A stretch of 51,025 bases of DNA from Angelakisella massiliensis (GCF_900104675.1 NZ_LT629941.1:1-51025); one strand, 5' to 3'. Positions 25,073 through 33,814 are shown, numbered from the stretch's first letter. A program made the numbers and translations. Notes: a model not told the origin generated them from the letters alone.

Positions 25073-25159
25073 TTGAAGATCGTGGTGGTAAAAAGTCCCC
25101 GGCTGCTTTCGGGGATCCTTCGTCTCATTTTCGGGATCCGAAAAGAGGAGCTGACCTGA
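25073..25159 (+). CDS. spoVM: SpoVM-like coat-localising peptide, TTG start
   Basis: A 28-residue peptide reading MKIVVVKSPRLLSGILRLIF, then GIRKEELT. It matches the SpoVM pattern of a short N-terminal strand, a KxP segment and an amphipathic helix rich in Leu/Ile/Arg. SpoVM (26 residues in Bacillus) recognises the curved outer forespore membrane and recruits SpoIVA to start coat assembly. The start is TTG at 25073, with a perfect AAGGAGGT 7 bp upstream; an ATG at 25055 overlaps that site and is rejected. Confidence 0.82.
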   Translation: MKIVVVKSPRLLSGILRLIFGIRKEELT

Positions 25160-25537
25160 AAGAAACGATACATAGACGCTGGTGACAGGCTTTCTGCTTC
25201 TGCTGGTGCTGTACAGTGAAAAGCAGAGCCGGAAGCCTTTGCCCTGAAACCCCGGCGGCGTTCTTTGCTGGAAGCGGCTGGAACAGCAGCCATGAGGATC
25301 ATCAGCGTCAAAAACGGGATAATCTGCGGAAAAACCGGCGGCTCCGTTCACCTTTCAGGAAATGGAGACGCCGGTTTTTTTCTCTTTTTTCTTGCTCCCA
25401 AAGAGGAAGTATTTTATAATAAAATCAGCGAATCAATGGGGAAAACTTTTTTCATCCCCTTCTGGCAAGGGGAAAAGACGAAGGATTCCTCCTTTCAAGG
25501 ATGGACAAGTTCTGTTTTGATGGAAAGGATGTACCCT
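25160..25537 (+). other. Gene-free stretch with strong terminator
   Basis: No convincing gene. An intrinsic terminator at 25331-25387 has AACCGGCG..CTCC pairing with GGAG.CGCCGGTT followed by seven T, and would end the spoVM transcript. The long open frame starting at 25265 belongs to the MarR gene only from 25538. Confidence 0.7.
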
Positions 25538-26035
25538 ATGGATGATATCAGTCAAGCCATTCATCGTTTTCTGGTACAGGATTTTAACCAGGTCCTCCGT
25601 TGGGAGGAAAAGGTGCTGAGTTCTTATCAGCAAGGCAAGCTGTCAGTCAATGAGTTCCATATCATTGAGGCGGTTTTTCTGGCCATGGATGCCGGCCTGA
25701 ACAATATGGGTGAGATTTCCCGGCGGTTGGGGGTAACGATGGGCACCCTTACCACCGCGGTCAAAACCCTGGAAACAAAGGGCTTTCTTACCCGCCGCAA
25801 ACGGCAGGAGGACCGGCGCATGGTGTGGCTGTATCCCACCCATGTGGCGGAAGAGGCCAATCGGTATCATCAAATGTTTCATGAGCGGCTGGTGAGCGGG
25901 GTGATGGACTGCCTGGATCATCAGCAGCTGCTGGCATTGGTTTCGGCCCTGGAGGTTTTGGCACAGTGGTTTACATCTCTGGAGCAGGAGGAGCGGTATA
26001 TTCAGGTGGAAAATCTTTTGCCTGCGGAGGAATGA
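25538..26035 (+). CDS. MarR-family transcriptional regulator
   Basis: A 165-residue protein with a MarR winged helix: NMGEISRRLGVTMGTLTTAVKTLETKGFLTRRKRQEDRRMV in the middle, quoted only as RRLGVTMGTLTTAVKTLETK (about residues 62-81), and the wing DRRMVWLYPT. MarR dimers repress nearby genes, often for lipid, stress or export functions. The DegV gene begins 16 bp after the stop, as with fabT-like regulators of fatty-acid genes. ATG 25538 is chosen because GGAAAGGA lies 9 bp upstream. Confidence 0.88.
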   Translation: MDDISQAIHRFLVQDFNQVLRWEEKVLSSYQQGKLSVNEFHIIEAVFLAMDAGLNNMGEISRRLGVTMGTLTTAVKTLETKGFLTRRKRQEDRRMVWLYPTHVAEEANRYHQMFHERLVSGVMDCLDHQQLLALVSALEVLAQWFTSLEQEERYIQVENLLPAEE

Positions 26036-26051
26036 GGGAAAGGAGGTCTTG

Positions 26052-26915
26052 ATGATGTCCCTCAAGATCATCATTGACAGCACAGCTGGTTATTCTCCCG
26101 AGGAACTGGAACAGCTGGACCTCACTGCCGTACCGTTGGCCATCACGATGGATGGCCGGGAGTATCAGGATGGGGTAGATCTGTCACCTCAGGAATTTTA
26201 TCAGAAGCTTGCTTACACCAAAAGCACACCTGTTACAGGAAAAGTGGACAGCTTGATTTTTGAGCATCTGTTTTCCTTCCGTCTGGAGGAGGCGGATGAG
26301 GTGGTGGCCATTCTTCTTTCCGGCAGTCTCAGCGGCACCTGTGAGGCTGCCCGGGAGGCCAGAGAGCGTTTGGTGGGACCGGAACGGATTCATATCGTGG
26401 ATACCGGCAGTGTATCCATGGGTTCCATGGTGCTGATCAATGAAGCGGTGAGGCTGCGCCATTTGGGTGTATCCGGTGAGGAGATGGCCCGCACGCTGGA
26501 AAGCCTGAAAGGGAGACTGCGGATGCTGGCGGTAACAGGTTCCAGAAAGTATCTTCGCCGAAGCGGGAAGCTGACGGGGGGCAGCGAGATGCTGGACAAG
26601 CTTTTTTCTCGAAAACCTGTGGTGAGACTGACCCAAGGGACCCTTTCCGTGGAAAGCCAGCCCCGGGGAGAAGAAGCCGCCTGCCAGTGGATTGCTGCCG
26701 CCATGGCCCGGGAAGGGGTGGATCCTGCTTTCCCACCGGTTTTGGGATCAGCTCAGGCTCCGGAGTTGACAAGCCGTTTGGCGGGATACCTGGAAAAAGT
26801 CCCGGGTGTCGGCGCCTGCGGCCACTGTGAGATCGGTCCGGTGATCGGCAGTTATATTGGCCCTGGAAGCGCTGGGGTTGCCTGGATCGTGCCGGAAAAA
26901 CAGGGGAATGGATGA
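26052..26915 (+). CDS. DegV-family fatty-acid-binding protein
   Basis: A 287-residue cytosolic protein of the DegV family, which binds a fatty acid and presents it to fatty-acid kinase FakA. Family marks are IIIDSTAGYSPE at the N-terminus, TSTPVTGKVDS-like KSTPVTGK at about residue 60, and the SGSLSGTCEAAR loop at about 97-108. AGGAGG precedes two ATG codons (26052, 26055); either could start the protein. It follows the MarR gene by 16 bp, so the pair may regulate and handle exogenous fatty acids. Confidence 0.92.
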   Translation: MMSLKIIIDSTAGYSPEELEQLDLTAVPLAITMDGREYQDGVDLSPQEFYQKLAYTKSTPVTGKVDSLIFEHLFSFRLEEADEVVAILLSGSLSGTCEAAREARERLVGPERIHIVDTGSVSMGSMVLINEAVRLRHLGVSGEEMARTLESLKGRLRMLAVTGSRKYLRRSGKLTGGSEMLDKLFSRKPVVRLTQGTLSVESQPRGEEAACQWIAAAMAREGVDPAFPPVLGSAQAPELTSRLAGYLEKVPGVGACGHCEIGPVIGSYIGPGSAGVAWIVPEKQGNG

Positions 26916-26994
26916 TTGCGGCAGTTGCAAAACCAAGGGCAGGGGAGCCTGTCCAATGATTTTGATGTTTCAAATTGGATTTAAGCAGACGGAG

Positions 26995-27022
26995 ACGGGG
27001 AACAGTTTTTACTGTTCCCCGT
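26995..27022. terminator. Bidirectional terminator between DegV and G5/3D genes
   Basis: ACGGGGAACAG (26995-27005) pairs with CTGTTCCCCGT (27012-27022) around TTTTTA. It serves the convergent DegV and minus-strand G5/3D transcripts. Confidence 0.85.
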
Positions 27023-27048
27023 TTGCTATAGTAACGATATTTTGTTTT

Positions 27049-28107
27049 TTACTCCAGGATATAGATGTCTACCCAGCGGACGCTGTTCAGACAGCTTTCC
27101 TCATAAGTTTCATAAAACAGGTCCACATCAATGATTCCCTGCATCAGTCCGGTGCCGGTATCGTTGGCAACAGCATAACCATAGATAAAGTTGCCGTCAG
27201 GGGTACGGATATACATCTTGGTGCCATAGGGAATTTCGTTGGCCCGTACCGCTACAGTACCCGCCATGCAGTATTCGCCGCTGGCGCCCCAGGCACGTCC
27301 GGCACGCCAGTAACCAGTGGCCCGCTGATTGTGCAGGACATATTTGTAATTGATGGGGGTGCCGTTTTCATCCAGAGGATAGGAAGCGCTGTAATCCAGT
27401 CTGGAAATGGCGCTGCCATCACCTACCAGAACGATTTCCTCAGTGGGCTCCTTGGTAACAGTGGAGCTGGCAAGCAGGGTTTCCACCACTTGGCCATCCT
27501 CCAGGATCTCATCATAGCTGTCGATGCGCAGACCGTCGGTGCCCGCCTGAAGGACCCGGCTGGTACCGTATTTGATCAGGCTGGTGCTCTTGTAGGTCAC
27601 TTCCTTGGGCAGGGTGACAGGAACATCATAGGAGCGATAGGCCACCCGGGTGATCACTACATTTTCATAGGGACGCATCTCATGGTCGATCTCATGGGTG
27701 ATCTTATCATGGGCCCCCAGCGTTACGCCGGTGGTTTCCAGCAGATCCTCCACCTGACCCTCGATCCAGTTGACGGTATGGGTAGCGCCGTCCACAGTGA
27801 CCGATACGGGAAATCCCCGCTGGATGGTCAGCTGGCCGCTGCTGCCGATGGAAGGAGCCTCATAGGTGATGCGGTCATTGGCGGTGGTAATGATGTTTTC
27901 ATTGGCCAGAATTTTCATGGCGTCCCGCTCGGTGGTAACAGTGACGGTGGTGGTGTTGCCATCAGTGATATAAATGACATTGTTGAGATAGGATACGGCA
28001 AAAATAACGGCGGACAAGGCTATCGCCAGAGCACTGAACAGCACTGTTTTGCTGAAAATCAGGTGCAGCGCTCCTTTGAGTATTCGTCGTGGGTTAATTT
28101 GATCCAT
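27049..28107 (-). CDS. Cell-wall protein with DUF348, G5 and 3D domains (YabE/RpfB-like)
   Basis: A 352-residue membrane-anchored protein. It has a membrane helix at about 20-38, two ubiquitin-like DUF348 repeats (about 45-155), a G5 domain (about 155-235, with TKEPTEEIVLVG), and a C-terminal 3D domain with the conserved pattern GTVAVRANEIPYGTKMYI..ND.G..I.G..IDV. The relatives YabE and RpfB act on peptidoglycan during growth or spore outgrowth, probably as lytic transglycosylases. ATG 28107 has AGGAG upstream. The transcript has a leader of about 185 nt from a consensus promoter. Confidence 0.9.
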   Translation of the reverse strand: MDQINPRRILKGALHLIFSKTVLFSALAIALSAVIFAVSYLNNVIYITDGNTTTVTVTTERDAMKILANENIITTANDRITYEAPSIGSSGQLTIQRGFPVSVTVDGATHTVNWIEGQVEDLLETTGVTLGAHDKITHEIDHEMRPYENVVITRVAYRSYDVPVTLPKEVTYKSTSLIKYGTSRVLQAGTDGLRIDSYDEILEDGQVVETLLASSTVTKEPTEEIVLVGDGSAISRLDYSASYPLDENGTPINYKYVLHNQRATGYWRAGRAWGASGEYCMAGTVAVRANEIPYGTKMYIRTPDGNFIYGYAVANDTGTGLMQGIIDVDLFYETYEESCLNSVRWVDIYILE

Positions 28108-28327
28108 ATAGTTCTCCTTTTTGTTTTCTCTGTATCCGGCCCAGGAAACTCCCACCGCCTAGGGAAAAGAAATTTAAGAAAAGGACTGCCGTCAAAAAGA
28201 AGAGCTTCTTCTTTCATCGGAAGCTGCCTTTGCCATGTCCCGGAAACGGGAGGATACAAAAAGCAATTAAAAGCAGGATTTCCTGCAAAGCTTTTGCTAT
28301 TATATTGCATCCCCGAAATCTTGTCAA
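28108..28327 (-). promoter_or_regulatory. Consensus promoter and long leader of G5/3D gene
   Basis: On the minus strand TTGACA (28327-28322), a 17-bp spacer and TATAAT (28304-28299) form a perfect promoter. Transcription should start near 28292, leaving about 185 nt of leader before the ATG. GCAGGAAATCCTGC-TTTT lies at the leader start. Genes of this family are often preceded by a c-di-AMP (ydaO) riboswitch, but I do not find its consensus here. Confidence 0.8.
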
Positions 28328-28811
28328 GAAAGGGATCACGGTCCATAGGGGTGATATTCTAAGCTTTTTGCCGGTATTACAAAGGAATTTTCGTTACATT
28401 AACTAATGGGATGGGGAAAAATACGCGATAAATGAACGAATTTTGAGAAAAGCGCTGTTCCCGTCATGAAAGGCCGGACAAATGTCCTCAAAGCGGCTTT
28501 TCAAGCGGATTTAAGCTCCTTTTCAGGGAGAAAGGGAAAAGAAACGCCACAGAAGAGACATAAATATCCGGTGTAAAGAGAAAAGCGTTTTGCATGATGA
28601 TGAAGAGCTTCCTGCAAAATAAAGGAAAAGCAGTTTTATTTTGCCCCTTTATTTGGCTCTTATTCCACTTTTCACCGGGATCTTGTCCCAAAGCCATGGG
28701 AAAACCGCCATTCTGTGCCATATTCCAATAAGCTGGGGAAAAATCGTTTGCTGCTCAGTCCTATGATAAGTGCTGCCGTTCATCCCAACAGGGACCGTTT
28801 TTGAGGTGGCC
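28328..28811. other. Gene-free stretch
   Basis: Intergenic DNA between the G5/3D promoter and the broken GNAT gene. Short frames here lack start signals. I see no RNA gene or repeat. Confidence 0.5.
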
Positions 28812-29582
28812 TTACCCCTGTTGTTGGAGCATTTTTTCAAGTTCAGCCAGTGGAATGGCAGTAATCTCATTCCAGACAGGAACAAATCCCGCTGAAAGAG
28901 CACAGCGTACCGATGGAATATTGCACCAAGCGGCCCCGTAAAATGGAACCTTCCCCCGTATCAGTACTTCTTGTGCCAGCTGTCTTACCAAGGAAACAGC
29001 AATTCCTTTTCCACGATAGAACGGATCAACATCCACCCCAATCTGCCATAGCAGAGGACTGTCCTCCGAACAGGCGGCCAGTCCTACCATGTTCCCGCCG
29101 TCCAAGGCTGCCACCCCCAGACGATCCAGGTGCCGGTGATGAGCTGTGAGGGCATTGGGTCATTGGGAGCTGTTGAGCTCCGCCAATTGCTCTGTTACCA
29201 ATAGCTCTGTCTTGAAAGAAGAGGCCTTTGCCTCAGAGAAACGGAGAGGGAGAAAATATTCAGATTGAAAGCAGACCCCATATCCCATAGGTTTCAGCAG
29301 TTTATTCAGGGTATACAGGGCAGGGACTTCCATCCGATCCGCCTGTCTGGGAAAGCGCTTGAAATAGATGCGTATAGCTTCCAGTGCTGCAGGATCAGCC
29401 GATGCCACTGTACAGCTGCCGTAAGACACAAAAAAACAGAAGGGTGCAGCTTTTCCCCTCTTTCCCTGAGCATTTTCACGGGTGATAACCAGATCTGCTG
29501 ATCCGGCCAAGTCCTCTTGACGGCAACCCAGCAATCGGGCTGATTCCTTTTGAGCCAAGAGAATCATTTCTCTGGAGGTCAT
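28812..29582 (-). pseudogene. GNAT acetyltransferase interrupted by in-frame TGA
   Basis: The frame from ATG 29582 (AGGGGGA upstream) encodes about 140 residues, ends at TGA (29162-29160) and continues in the same frame for 115 codons. The part after the stop is the catalytic GNAT end: QIGVDVDPFYRGKGIAVSLV is the acetyl-CoA loop, then GKVPFYGAAWCNIPSVRCALSAGF. Homologues run through the NAL segment just after the TGA, so the stop is a point nonsense change, not a boundary between two genes. There is no sign of a selenocysteine hairpin. Confidence 0.85.
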
Positions 29583-29681
29583 GATCATTCCCCCTTTTAA
29601 ACTGCCTGACTTTTATTCTACATGATGTAGCAATATTCTGCAAGGGTAATTCCTGCTTCCGCTGCAAAGTATGGCAAAAAG

Positions 29682-29710
29682 AAAAACCCGCAGGCCCGAA
29701 GGCCTGCGGG
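29682..29710 (-). terminator. Native rpsI terminator
   Basis: CCCGCAGGCC (29687-29696) pairs with GGCCTGCGGG (29701-29710); on the minus strand a T run follows. It lies 22 bp after the rpsI stop codon. Confidence 0.88.
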
Positions 29711-29732
29711 AAAGTTCCACAGAAACAACAAA

Positions 29733-29783
29733 TTATCTCTTGGAGAACTGCGGAGCGCGACGGGCAGCCTTGAGGCCGTATTT
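29733..29783 (-). pseudogene. rpsI: 3' end of rpsI (ribosomal protein S9), element attachment site
   Basis: Read on the minus strand the sequence encodes KYGLKAARRAPQFSKR and a stop, the highly conserved C-terminus of ribosomal protein S9. Upstream of the Lys codon the similarity stops. Nothing else of rpsI or rplM is present. This is what remains at one end of an element integrated into the 3' end of rpsI; a restored rpsI should lie at the far end, outside the window. The native terminator sits just to the left, so the left junction (att) is in this stretch and the element lies to the right. Confidence 0.85.
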
Positions 29784-29879
29784 CAATCGTCTGAGCGATG
29801 ATTTTCCTTGATATTCCGGGCTTTTTTGAGCCTCGGCCCCTCGGTTGTCCTATTCCTTAACCCAAAAAACAGGCCACTT

Positions 29880-31091
29880 TTACGAGGGGACAGCTTGATG
29901 AAATGCAGAATTTACTACATCGAATAGCTGTTCTGGTTTATTATACTTTACTCTTGCATAGATGTCCATAGTTGTCTTGCTGTTCTCATGTCCGGCAAGG
30001 TACTGGACCGTCTTGGGGTCAACACCTGCATACAGAAGATTGGTGATGTAGGTATGCCGCAGCAGGTGCGGTGTCACATCGAAGTCCAGGCTATACACAC
30101 TGTTGGGATTGTTTTTCTGATGTCCTCCCAGACTCGGCTGAACAGTGTACTTGATGCTCTGTCCGTTCACATACTTATAATAGGTACGCTCCTTGGTAGA
30201 CCGAACAACGATGTACTGCCAGACACGTTTGAACTGCGAATATGACAAGGGCTGTCCCTCACTATCGGCAATCACATATTCCGATTTGGAGGCAGCCTTG
30301 GCTTCCCGCAGACAATTCACAAGGCATTTGGGAATGGGAATATCCCTTCTTGCTGCTTTCGTCTTAAGCGTTGTAGAGATAACCGGTCTGTTATGCTCTG
30401 ATCGCCATGCGCGCCGCACAGAGATATATGGAGTGGGTGCATCGAGGAACACACAATCCCATTGCAAGGCGAGAGCTTCTTCTCGGCGCAGACCGGCATA
30501 TAAGCCGATCATGGTAAACAGATACGGCGGAAGTCCTTTGACGGTTTCCAGCAGCACTTCCACCTGCTGGTCTGTCAGCGAATCTTTCTTTTGGGTCGGT
30601 TTACCTCCTTTTGCCGAAATCCCCTCACACGGATTGTATTCCAGCAACTGGCTCCGCTCTGCCGAGTAAAAAATGCACTTGAGGAGCATATTCACCGTAT
30701 TGTGCAGGCTCTCGGACTTATTGGACAATGGGATCAGCGCCAGACGAATATCATCCGCTGTTACTTCCTCCATATACATATCTCCCAAAGGCTTGATAAT
30801 GTAGTTCTTCATATTGGAGGCGTAGCCCTTCAGTGTAGCCGGCGACACTTTTGCGGATTGCATCAACAGCCACTTCTCACAATACTCGGCCACAGTAGGA
30901 TGCTCCCGGTGGAAGATGATCTCCGCTACCTGGCGTCTCGCCTCCTGCTCTTTATCGTACAGTTCCTCGCAGGTAGTCCCATACAAGCTCACCTGCTTGC
31001 CGTCTGCGTCCAGAATCCGGGTTCTGTAATACAGGACACCCTTTCGTGTGACGGTTCCATATTGAGGTATGTTTTTTTTCTTCTTTGCCAT
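29880..31091 (-). CDS. int: Tyrosine site-specific integrase (first copy)
   Basis: A 403-residue phage/ICE-type tyrosine recombinase. It has an N-terminal arm-binding region (YGTVTRKGVLYYRTR), a core-binding domain with SPTVAEYCEKWLLMQS-like residues (about 65-80), and a catalytic domain. Catalytic residues are Arg202 (GLRREE), His342 and Arg345 (HLLRH), His368 (AGHE) and Tyr378 (IYARV). It should catalyse integration into and excision from rpsI. ATG 31091 has AGGA 8 bp upstream. A very similar integrase of identical length lies directly upstream. Confidence 0.95.
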   Translation of the reverse strand: MAKKKKNIPQYGTVTRKGVLYYRTRILDADGKQVSLYGTTCEELYDKEQEARRQVAEIIFHREHPTVAEYCEKWLLMQSAKVSPATLKGYASNMKNYIIKPLGDMYMEEVTADDIRLALIPLSNKSESLHNTVNMLLKCIFYSAERSQLLEYNPCEGISAKGGKPTQKKDSLTDQQVEVLLETVKGLPPYLFTMIGLYAGLRREEALALQWDCVFLDAPTPYISVRRAWRSEHNRPVISTTLKTKAARRDIPIPKCLVNCLREAKAASKSEYVIADSEGQPLSYSQFKRVWQYIVVRSTKERTYYKYVNGQSIKYTVQPSLGGHQKNNPNSVYSLDFDVTPHLLRHTYITNLLYAGVDPKTVQYLAGHENSKTTMDIYARVKYNKPEQLFDVVNSAFHQAVPS

Positions 31092-31182
31092 AATTAATTT
31101 CCTTTCTCGCGTGGTGATGTATCTACACCTCCTTTTTATCAGAGATTTCAAATTGAATCAAAGATACGGCCAAGGAAAAACT

Positions 31183-31210
31183 AAGAGCGAGACATCCTTG
31201 TCTCGCTCTT
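31183..31210 (-). terminator. Terminator between the two integrases
   Basis: AAGAGCGAGACA (31183-31194) and TGTCTCGCTCTT (31199-31210) form a 12-bp stem; on the minus strand AGTTTTTC follows. It ends transcription from the second integrase. Confidence 0.88.
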
Positions 31211-31236
31211 ACTTCATTTTCTGAATTGTTCGGAAC

Positions 31237-32448
31237 TTACACAGCGTCCCATAAGTCAAAGGCACAGCCCATTGCTTTGACAAGATCATCCGGCCTGTTG
31301 TATTTGACCTTTGCGTAAATGTCCATCGTGATTTTGCTGCTTTCATGGCCCGCCAAATATTGTACCGTTTTGGGGTCCACCGAAGAATGAATCAGATTGG
31401 TGATGTAGGTGTGCCGCAGCTGATGCGGTGTCACTTCAAAATCCAGGCTATATACCACATGGCCGTTATTCCTGGCTTTTTCTCCAAGTTTCGGGTAAAG
31501 CATATATTTTACATACTTTCCGTCCACAAGTTTTCTGGCCATTCTCGGCTTTGCAGTCCGCGTCACAATATACTGCCACAGCCGCTTAAACTGTGTATAG
31601 GATAGCGGATCACCGTCCCGATTGGCAATCACATAATCCGAAGTGGATTTTTTCTTTGCATCTTTCAGACATTCAACCAGACAGACCGGGAGAGGAATGT
31701 TTCTTTGTGCCGCTTTGGTCTTTAGCTCGGTAAGAATGACCGGCCTGTTATGTTCTGTGTGCCATGCCCGCCGTACCGTTAAGTACGGAGCCTCTGCATC
31801 CAGATACACAGAATCCCATTGCAGCGCCAGGATTTCTTCCCGGCGCAGACCGGCATATAAACCGATCATCACAAATACATAGGGCGGCAAATCCCGGATC
31901 GTGTCCAAAAGCCGCTCAACCTGTTCATCCGTCAATGCCTGTCTTTCTTCCTGGGGAACTCCTCCCTTTGCATCCAGGTATATGGTCGGGTCCTCGTCAA
32001 TCACATGGCTCTCCTTGGCCGCCCGGAAAATGGACTTGCAGAGAATCACCACAGACTTATAAACCGAAGCCGACTTCTTGGAAACAGGTACGAGGGCAAG
32101 TTGGATGTCATCCAGGGATACATCAGCCATTCTCTTGTCTCCCAGCCCTCCAATAATGTGCCGCCGCACCTTAGAGGTATAATCTGTCAAGGTGGTGGCC
32201 CGAACATGGACGGACTGCATCAGCAGCCACTTCTCACAGTACTCAGCAACCGTAGGCGATCTTCGACGAAACGTAGTACTGTCAATCTGCTCTAACGCCT
32301 CCAGTTCCTTGTCATAAAGCTTTTCGGGCGTCTTTGCATAAAGCGCCACTCTGTTTCCATCCGAATCTTCGACTCTGGTTCTATAATATTCAATGCCGTT
32401 AAGCACGACCGTACCATATTGAGGAATTGCCCTTTTTCTTTTTGCCAA
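31237..32448 (-). CDS. int: Tyrosine site-specific integrase (second copy), TTG start
   Basis: A 403-residue tyrosine recombinase, paralogous to the neighbouring integrase over its full length. It has matching catalytic residues (GLRREE, HQLRH, AGHE, IYAKV). The start is TTG at 32448, which gives MAKRKRAIPQYG aligned with MAKKKKNIPQYG of the first copy, with AGGAGG 8 bp upstream. A GTG at 32457 overlaps the binding site and is rejected. Two full-length integrases in tandem suggest either a duplication or juxtaposed ends of two related elements. Confidence 0.93.
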   Translation of the reverse strand: MAKRKRAIPQYGTVVLNGIEYYRTRVEDSDGNRVALYAKTPEKLYDKELEALEQIDSTTFRRRSPTVAEYCEKWLLMQSVHVRATTLTDYTSKVRRHIIGGLGDKRMADVSLDDIQLALVPVSKKSASVYKSVVILCKSIFRAAKESHVIDEDPTIYLDAKGGVPQEERQALTDEQVERLLDTIRDLPPYVFVMIGLYAGLRREEILALQWDSVYLDAEAPYLTVRRAWHTEHNRPVILTELKTKAAQRNIPLPVCLVECLKDAKKKSTSDYVIANRDGDPLSYTQFKRLWQYIVTRTAKPRMARKLVDGKYVKYMLYPKLGEKARNNGHVVYSLDFEVTPHQLRHTYITNLIHSSVDPKTVQYLAGHESSKITMDIYAKVKYNRPDDLVKAMGCAFDLWDAV

Positions 32449-32532
32449 TTCCGTCACCTCCTAAGAATAATGTCCAGCGCTGTACCTTTGTTTTATCAGA
32501 CATATTAGGTTCCAGCAAGGATACGGAACAGC

Positions 32533-32763
32533 TCAAGCTCGGACACTTCGCAGCTTGCGGTATGTAGCGCTTTTTTCCACTGGCTTTGCACGATGGGTGC
32601 ATTTTGCGATATACTCCTGAAGGCCAGCATCTGTAAAGTACACGCAACCATTTTGCACATACTGAACATAGGAAATTAGCCCACTGTTTCGAGCTGCATC
32701 CAAAGTGGCAATGCTAATCCCCAGTAATTTGGCAGCCTCTTTCCGCGAAATCAATTTTTCCAT
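32533..32763 (-). CDS. xis: Excisionase / helix-turn-helix protein
   Basis: A 76-residue protein with an excisionase-type (MerR-like) helix-turn-helix: LISRKEAAKLLGISIATLDAARNSGL at residues 4-28, quoted in part as SRKEAAKLLGISIATLDAAR. Small proteins of this kind beside integrases bend att DNA and favour excision. It lies upstream of and in the same direction as the two integrases. Confidence 0.85.
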   Translation of the reverse strand: MEKLISRKEAAKLLGISIATLDAARNSGLISYVQYVQNGCVYFTDAGLQEYIAKCTHRAKPVEKSATYRKLRSVRA

Positions 32764-33239
32764 AGGTGGTCCCCCTTTCTGTCAAAGATGTGGTTGTTGC
32801 TTTCAAAATCACATGAATGCGCTGGCAACCGAAGCTGCCAGCGCATGGTATCTGACTTTGAAAAATTTACTCGCCACATTTGCCACGCACCCCTGGCGAT
32901 GGGGACATTCCGGTCTCCGCTGGCGCGGCTGTCATAACTCCACAGCGTCGTTTTACTCGTGCGCCGCAGAGTTCCCCCCAAGTCTTTAGGAGGCCGTGAG
33001 GAAGTATCTTTAACCCCTATGCAGTCATCGCGCCCTGAAATGCCACTTTCGGGTATCAGGCTGACGTGGATCGCTCGGAACAGTCCTATTCATCACCTCC
33101 TGGGGCTGTCCATCTTCGCGGCGTGCCTGATTCGCTCGTACATAGGTTATGTACCGGAAATGCCGTCTATGAAATTGTCAAGCTCCACATTGGGAGAATG
33201 TTCTTCCCTCAATGGGTAGGCACTGATACGCTTCATTTG
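32764..33239. other. Gene-free stretch with hairpin and GAGTTCCCCCC motif
   Basis: ATGCGCTGGCA (32817-32827) pairs with TGCCAGCGCAT (32836-32846). AGAGTTCCCCCCAAG lies at 32968-32982 and recalls motifs at 36311 and 45152. Open frames here do not resemble proteins I know. Confidence 0.45.
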
Positions 33240-33710
33240 TTAAGTGTTATTCAAAAATTTTTTTATTTTTTTAAATCTTTGTGCAACAGCACTTCTGGAA
33301 CAATGCCAAAGACGTGCTACATCAATTTGACGATAACCATCCACAAAAAGTAATGTCAATAGCTCCAAATCTTTCTTCGACAGCTTCTTCAATCTCAACA
33401 GTAGTTGTTCGTTTTCCACCGAAGCCAACCATCCATATCGCGTTTGATCAATCTTATCAACATCCCATTGATAAGATAACGATGCAAACTTTCGGAACAG
33501 CTGTGATTGACCACATACTTCATCATATTGTTCACAAGGTATTGGTTGCGTATGGTTTTGAAAAACCCTTTGACTGCAAAACCATGCCCAGTCATATTCT
33601 TTCATGGCAGCAATCTGTTCTTCGCTCATCCCTGCATCACAATACTCAACTTCTAAACGCTTCCATCTACTATCAAACTTCTTTTTCTCATATCCATAAT
33701 TAAATCCCAT
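33240..33710 (-). CDS. Sigma-70-like regulator of ICE type
   Basis: A 156-residue protein with a C-terminal sigma region 4-like helix-turn-helix: LELLTLLFVDGYRQIDVARLWHCSRSAVAQRFKKIKKFL, quoted in part as GYRQIDVARLWHCSRSAVAQ. The N-terminal MGFNYGYEKKKFDSRWKRL opening recurs in sigma-like proteins of Tn916/Tn1549-type elements. GGAGG lies before ATG 33710. It probably activates transfer or excision genes. Confidence 0.78.
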   Translation of the reverse strand: MGFNYGYEKKKFDSRWKRLEVEYCDAGMSEEQIAAMKEYDWAWFCSQRVFQNHTQPIPCEQYDEVCGQSQLFRKFASLSYQWDVDKIDQTRYGWLASVENEQLLLRLKKLSKKDLELLTLLFVDGYRQIDVARLWHCSRSAVAQRFKKIKKFLNNT

Positions 33711-33814
33711 TATTAACCTCCTGTAGATTCAATTTGCAAAATTCACCATGCAAACTAAAATCAGGAGGAGATCGACAACGAGAATCTCTGGGTTGTTTTC
33801 CATCCCCAGAAACA

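Noticed and set aside
25183..25245. 21-residue GTG-started hydrophobic frame after spoVM
   Set aside because: No ribosome binding site and no recognised relative.
28108..28292. c-di-AMP (ydaO) riboswitch before the G5/3D gene
   Set aside because: Conserved ydaO segments were not found.
29160..29165. Selenocysteine reading of the in-frame TGA
   Set aside because: GNAT enzymes do not use selenocysteine here and no insertion hairpin is evident.
32959..33219. Plus-strand 86-codon frame upstream of the sigma-like gene
   Set aside because: No ribosome binding site and no resemblance to known ICE proteins.
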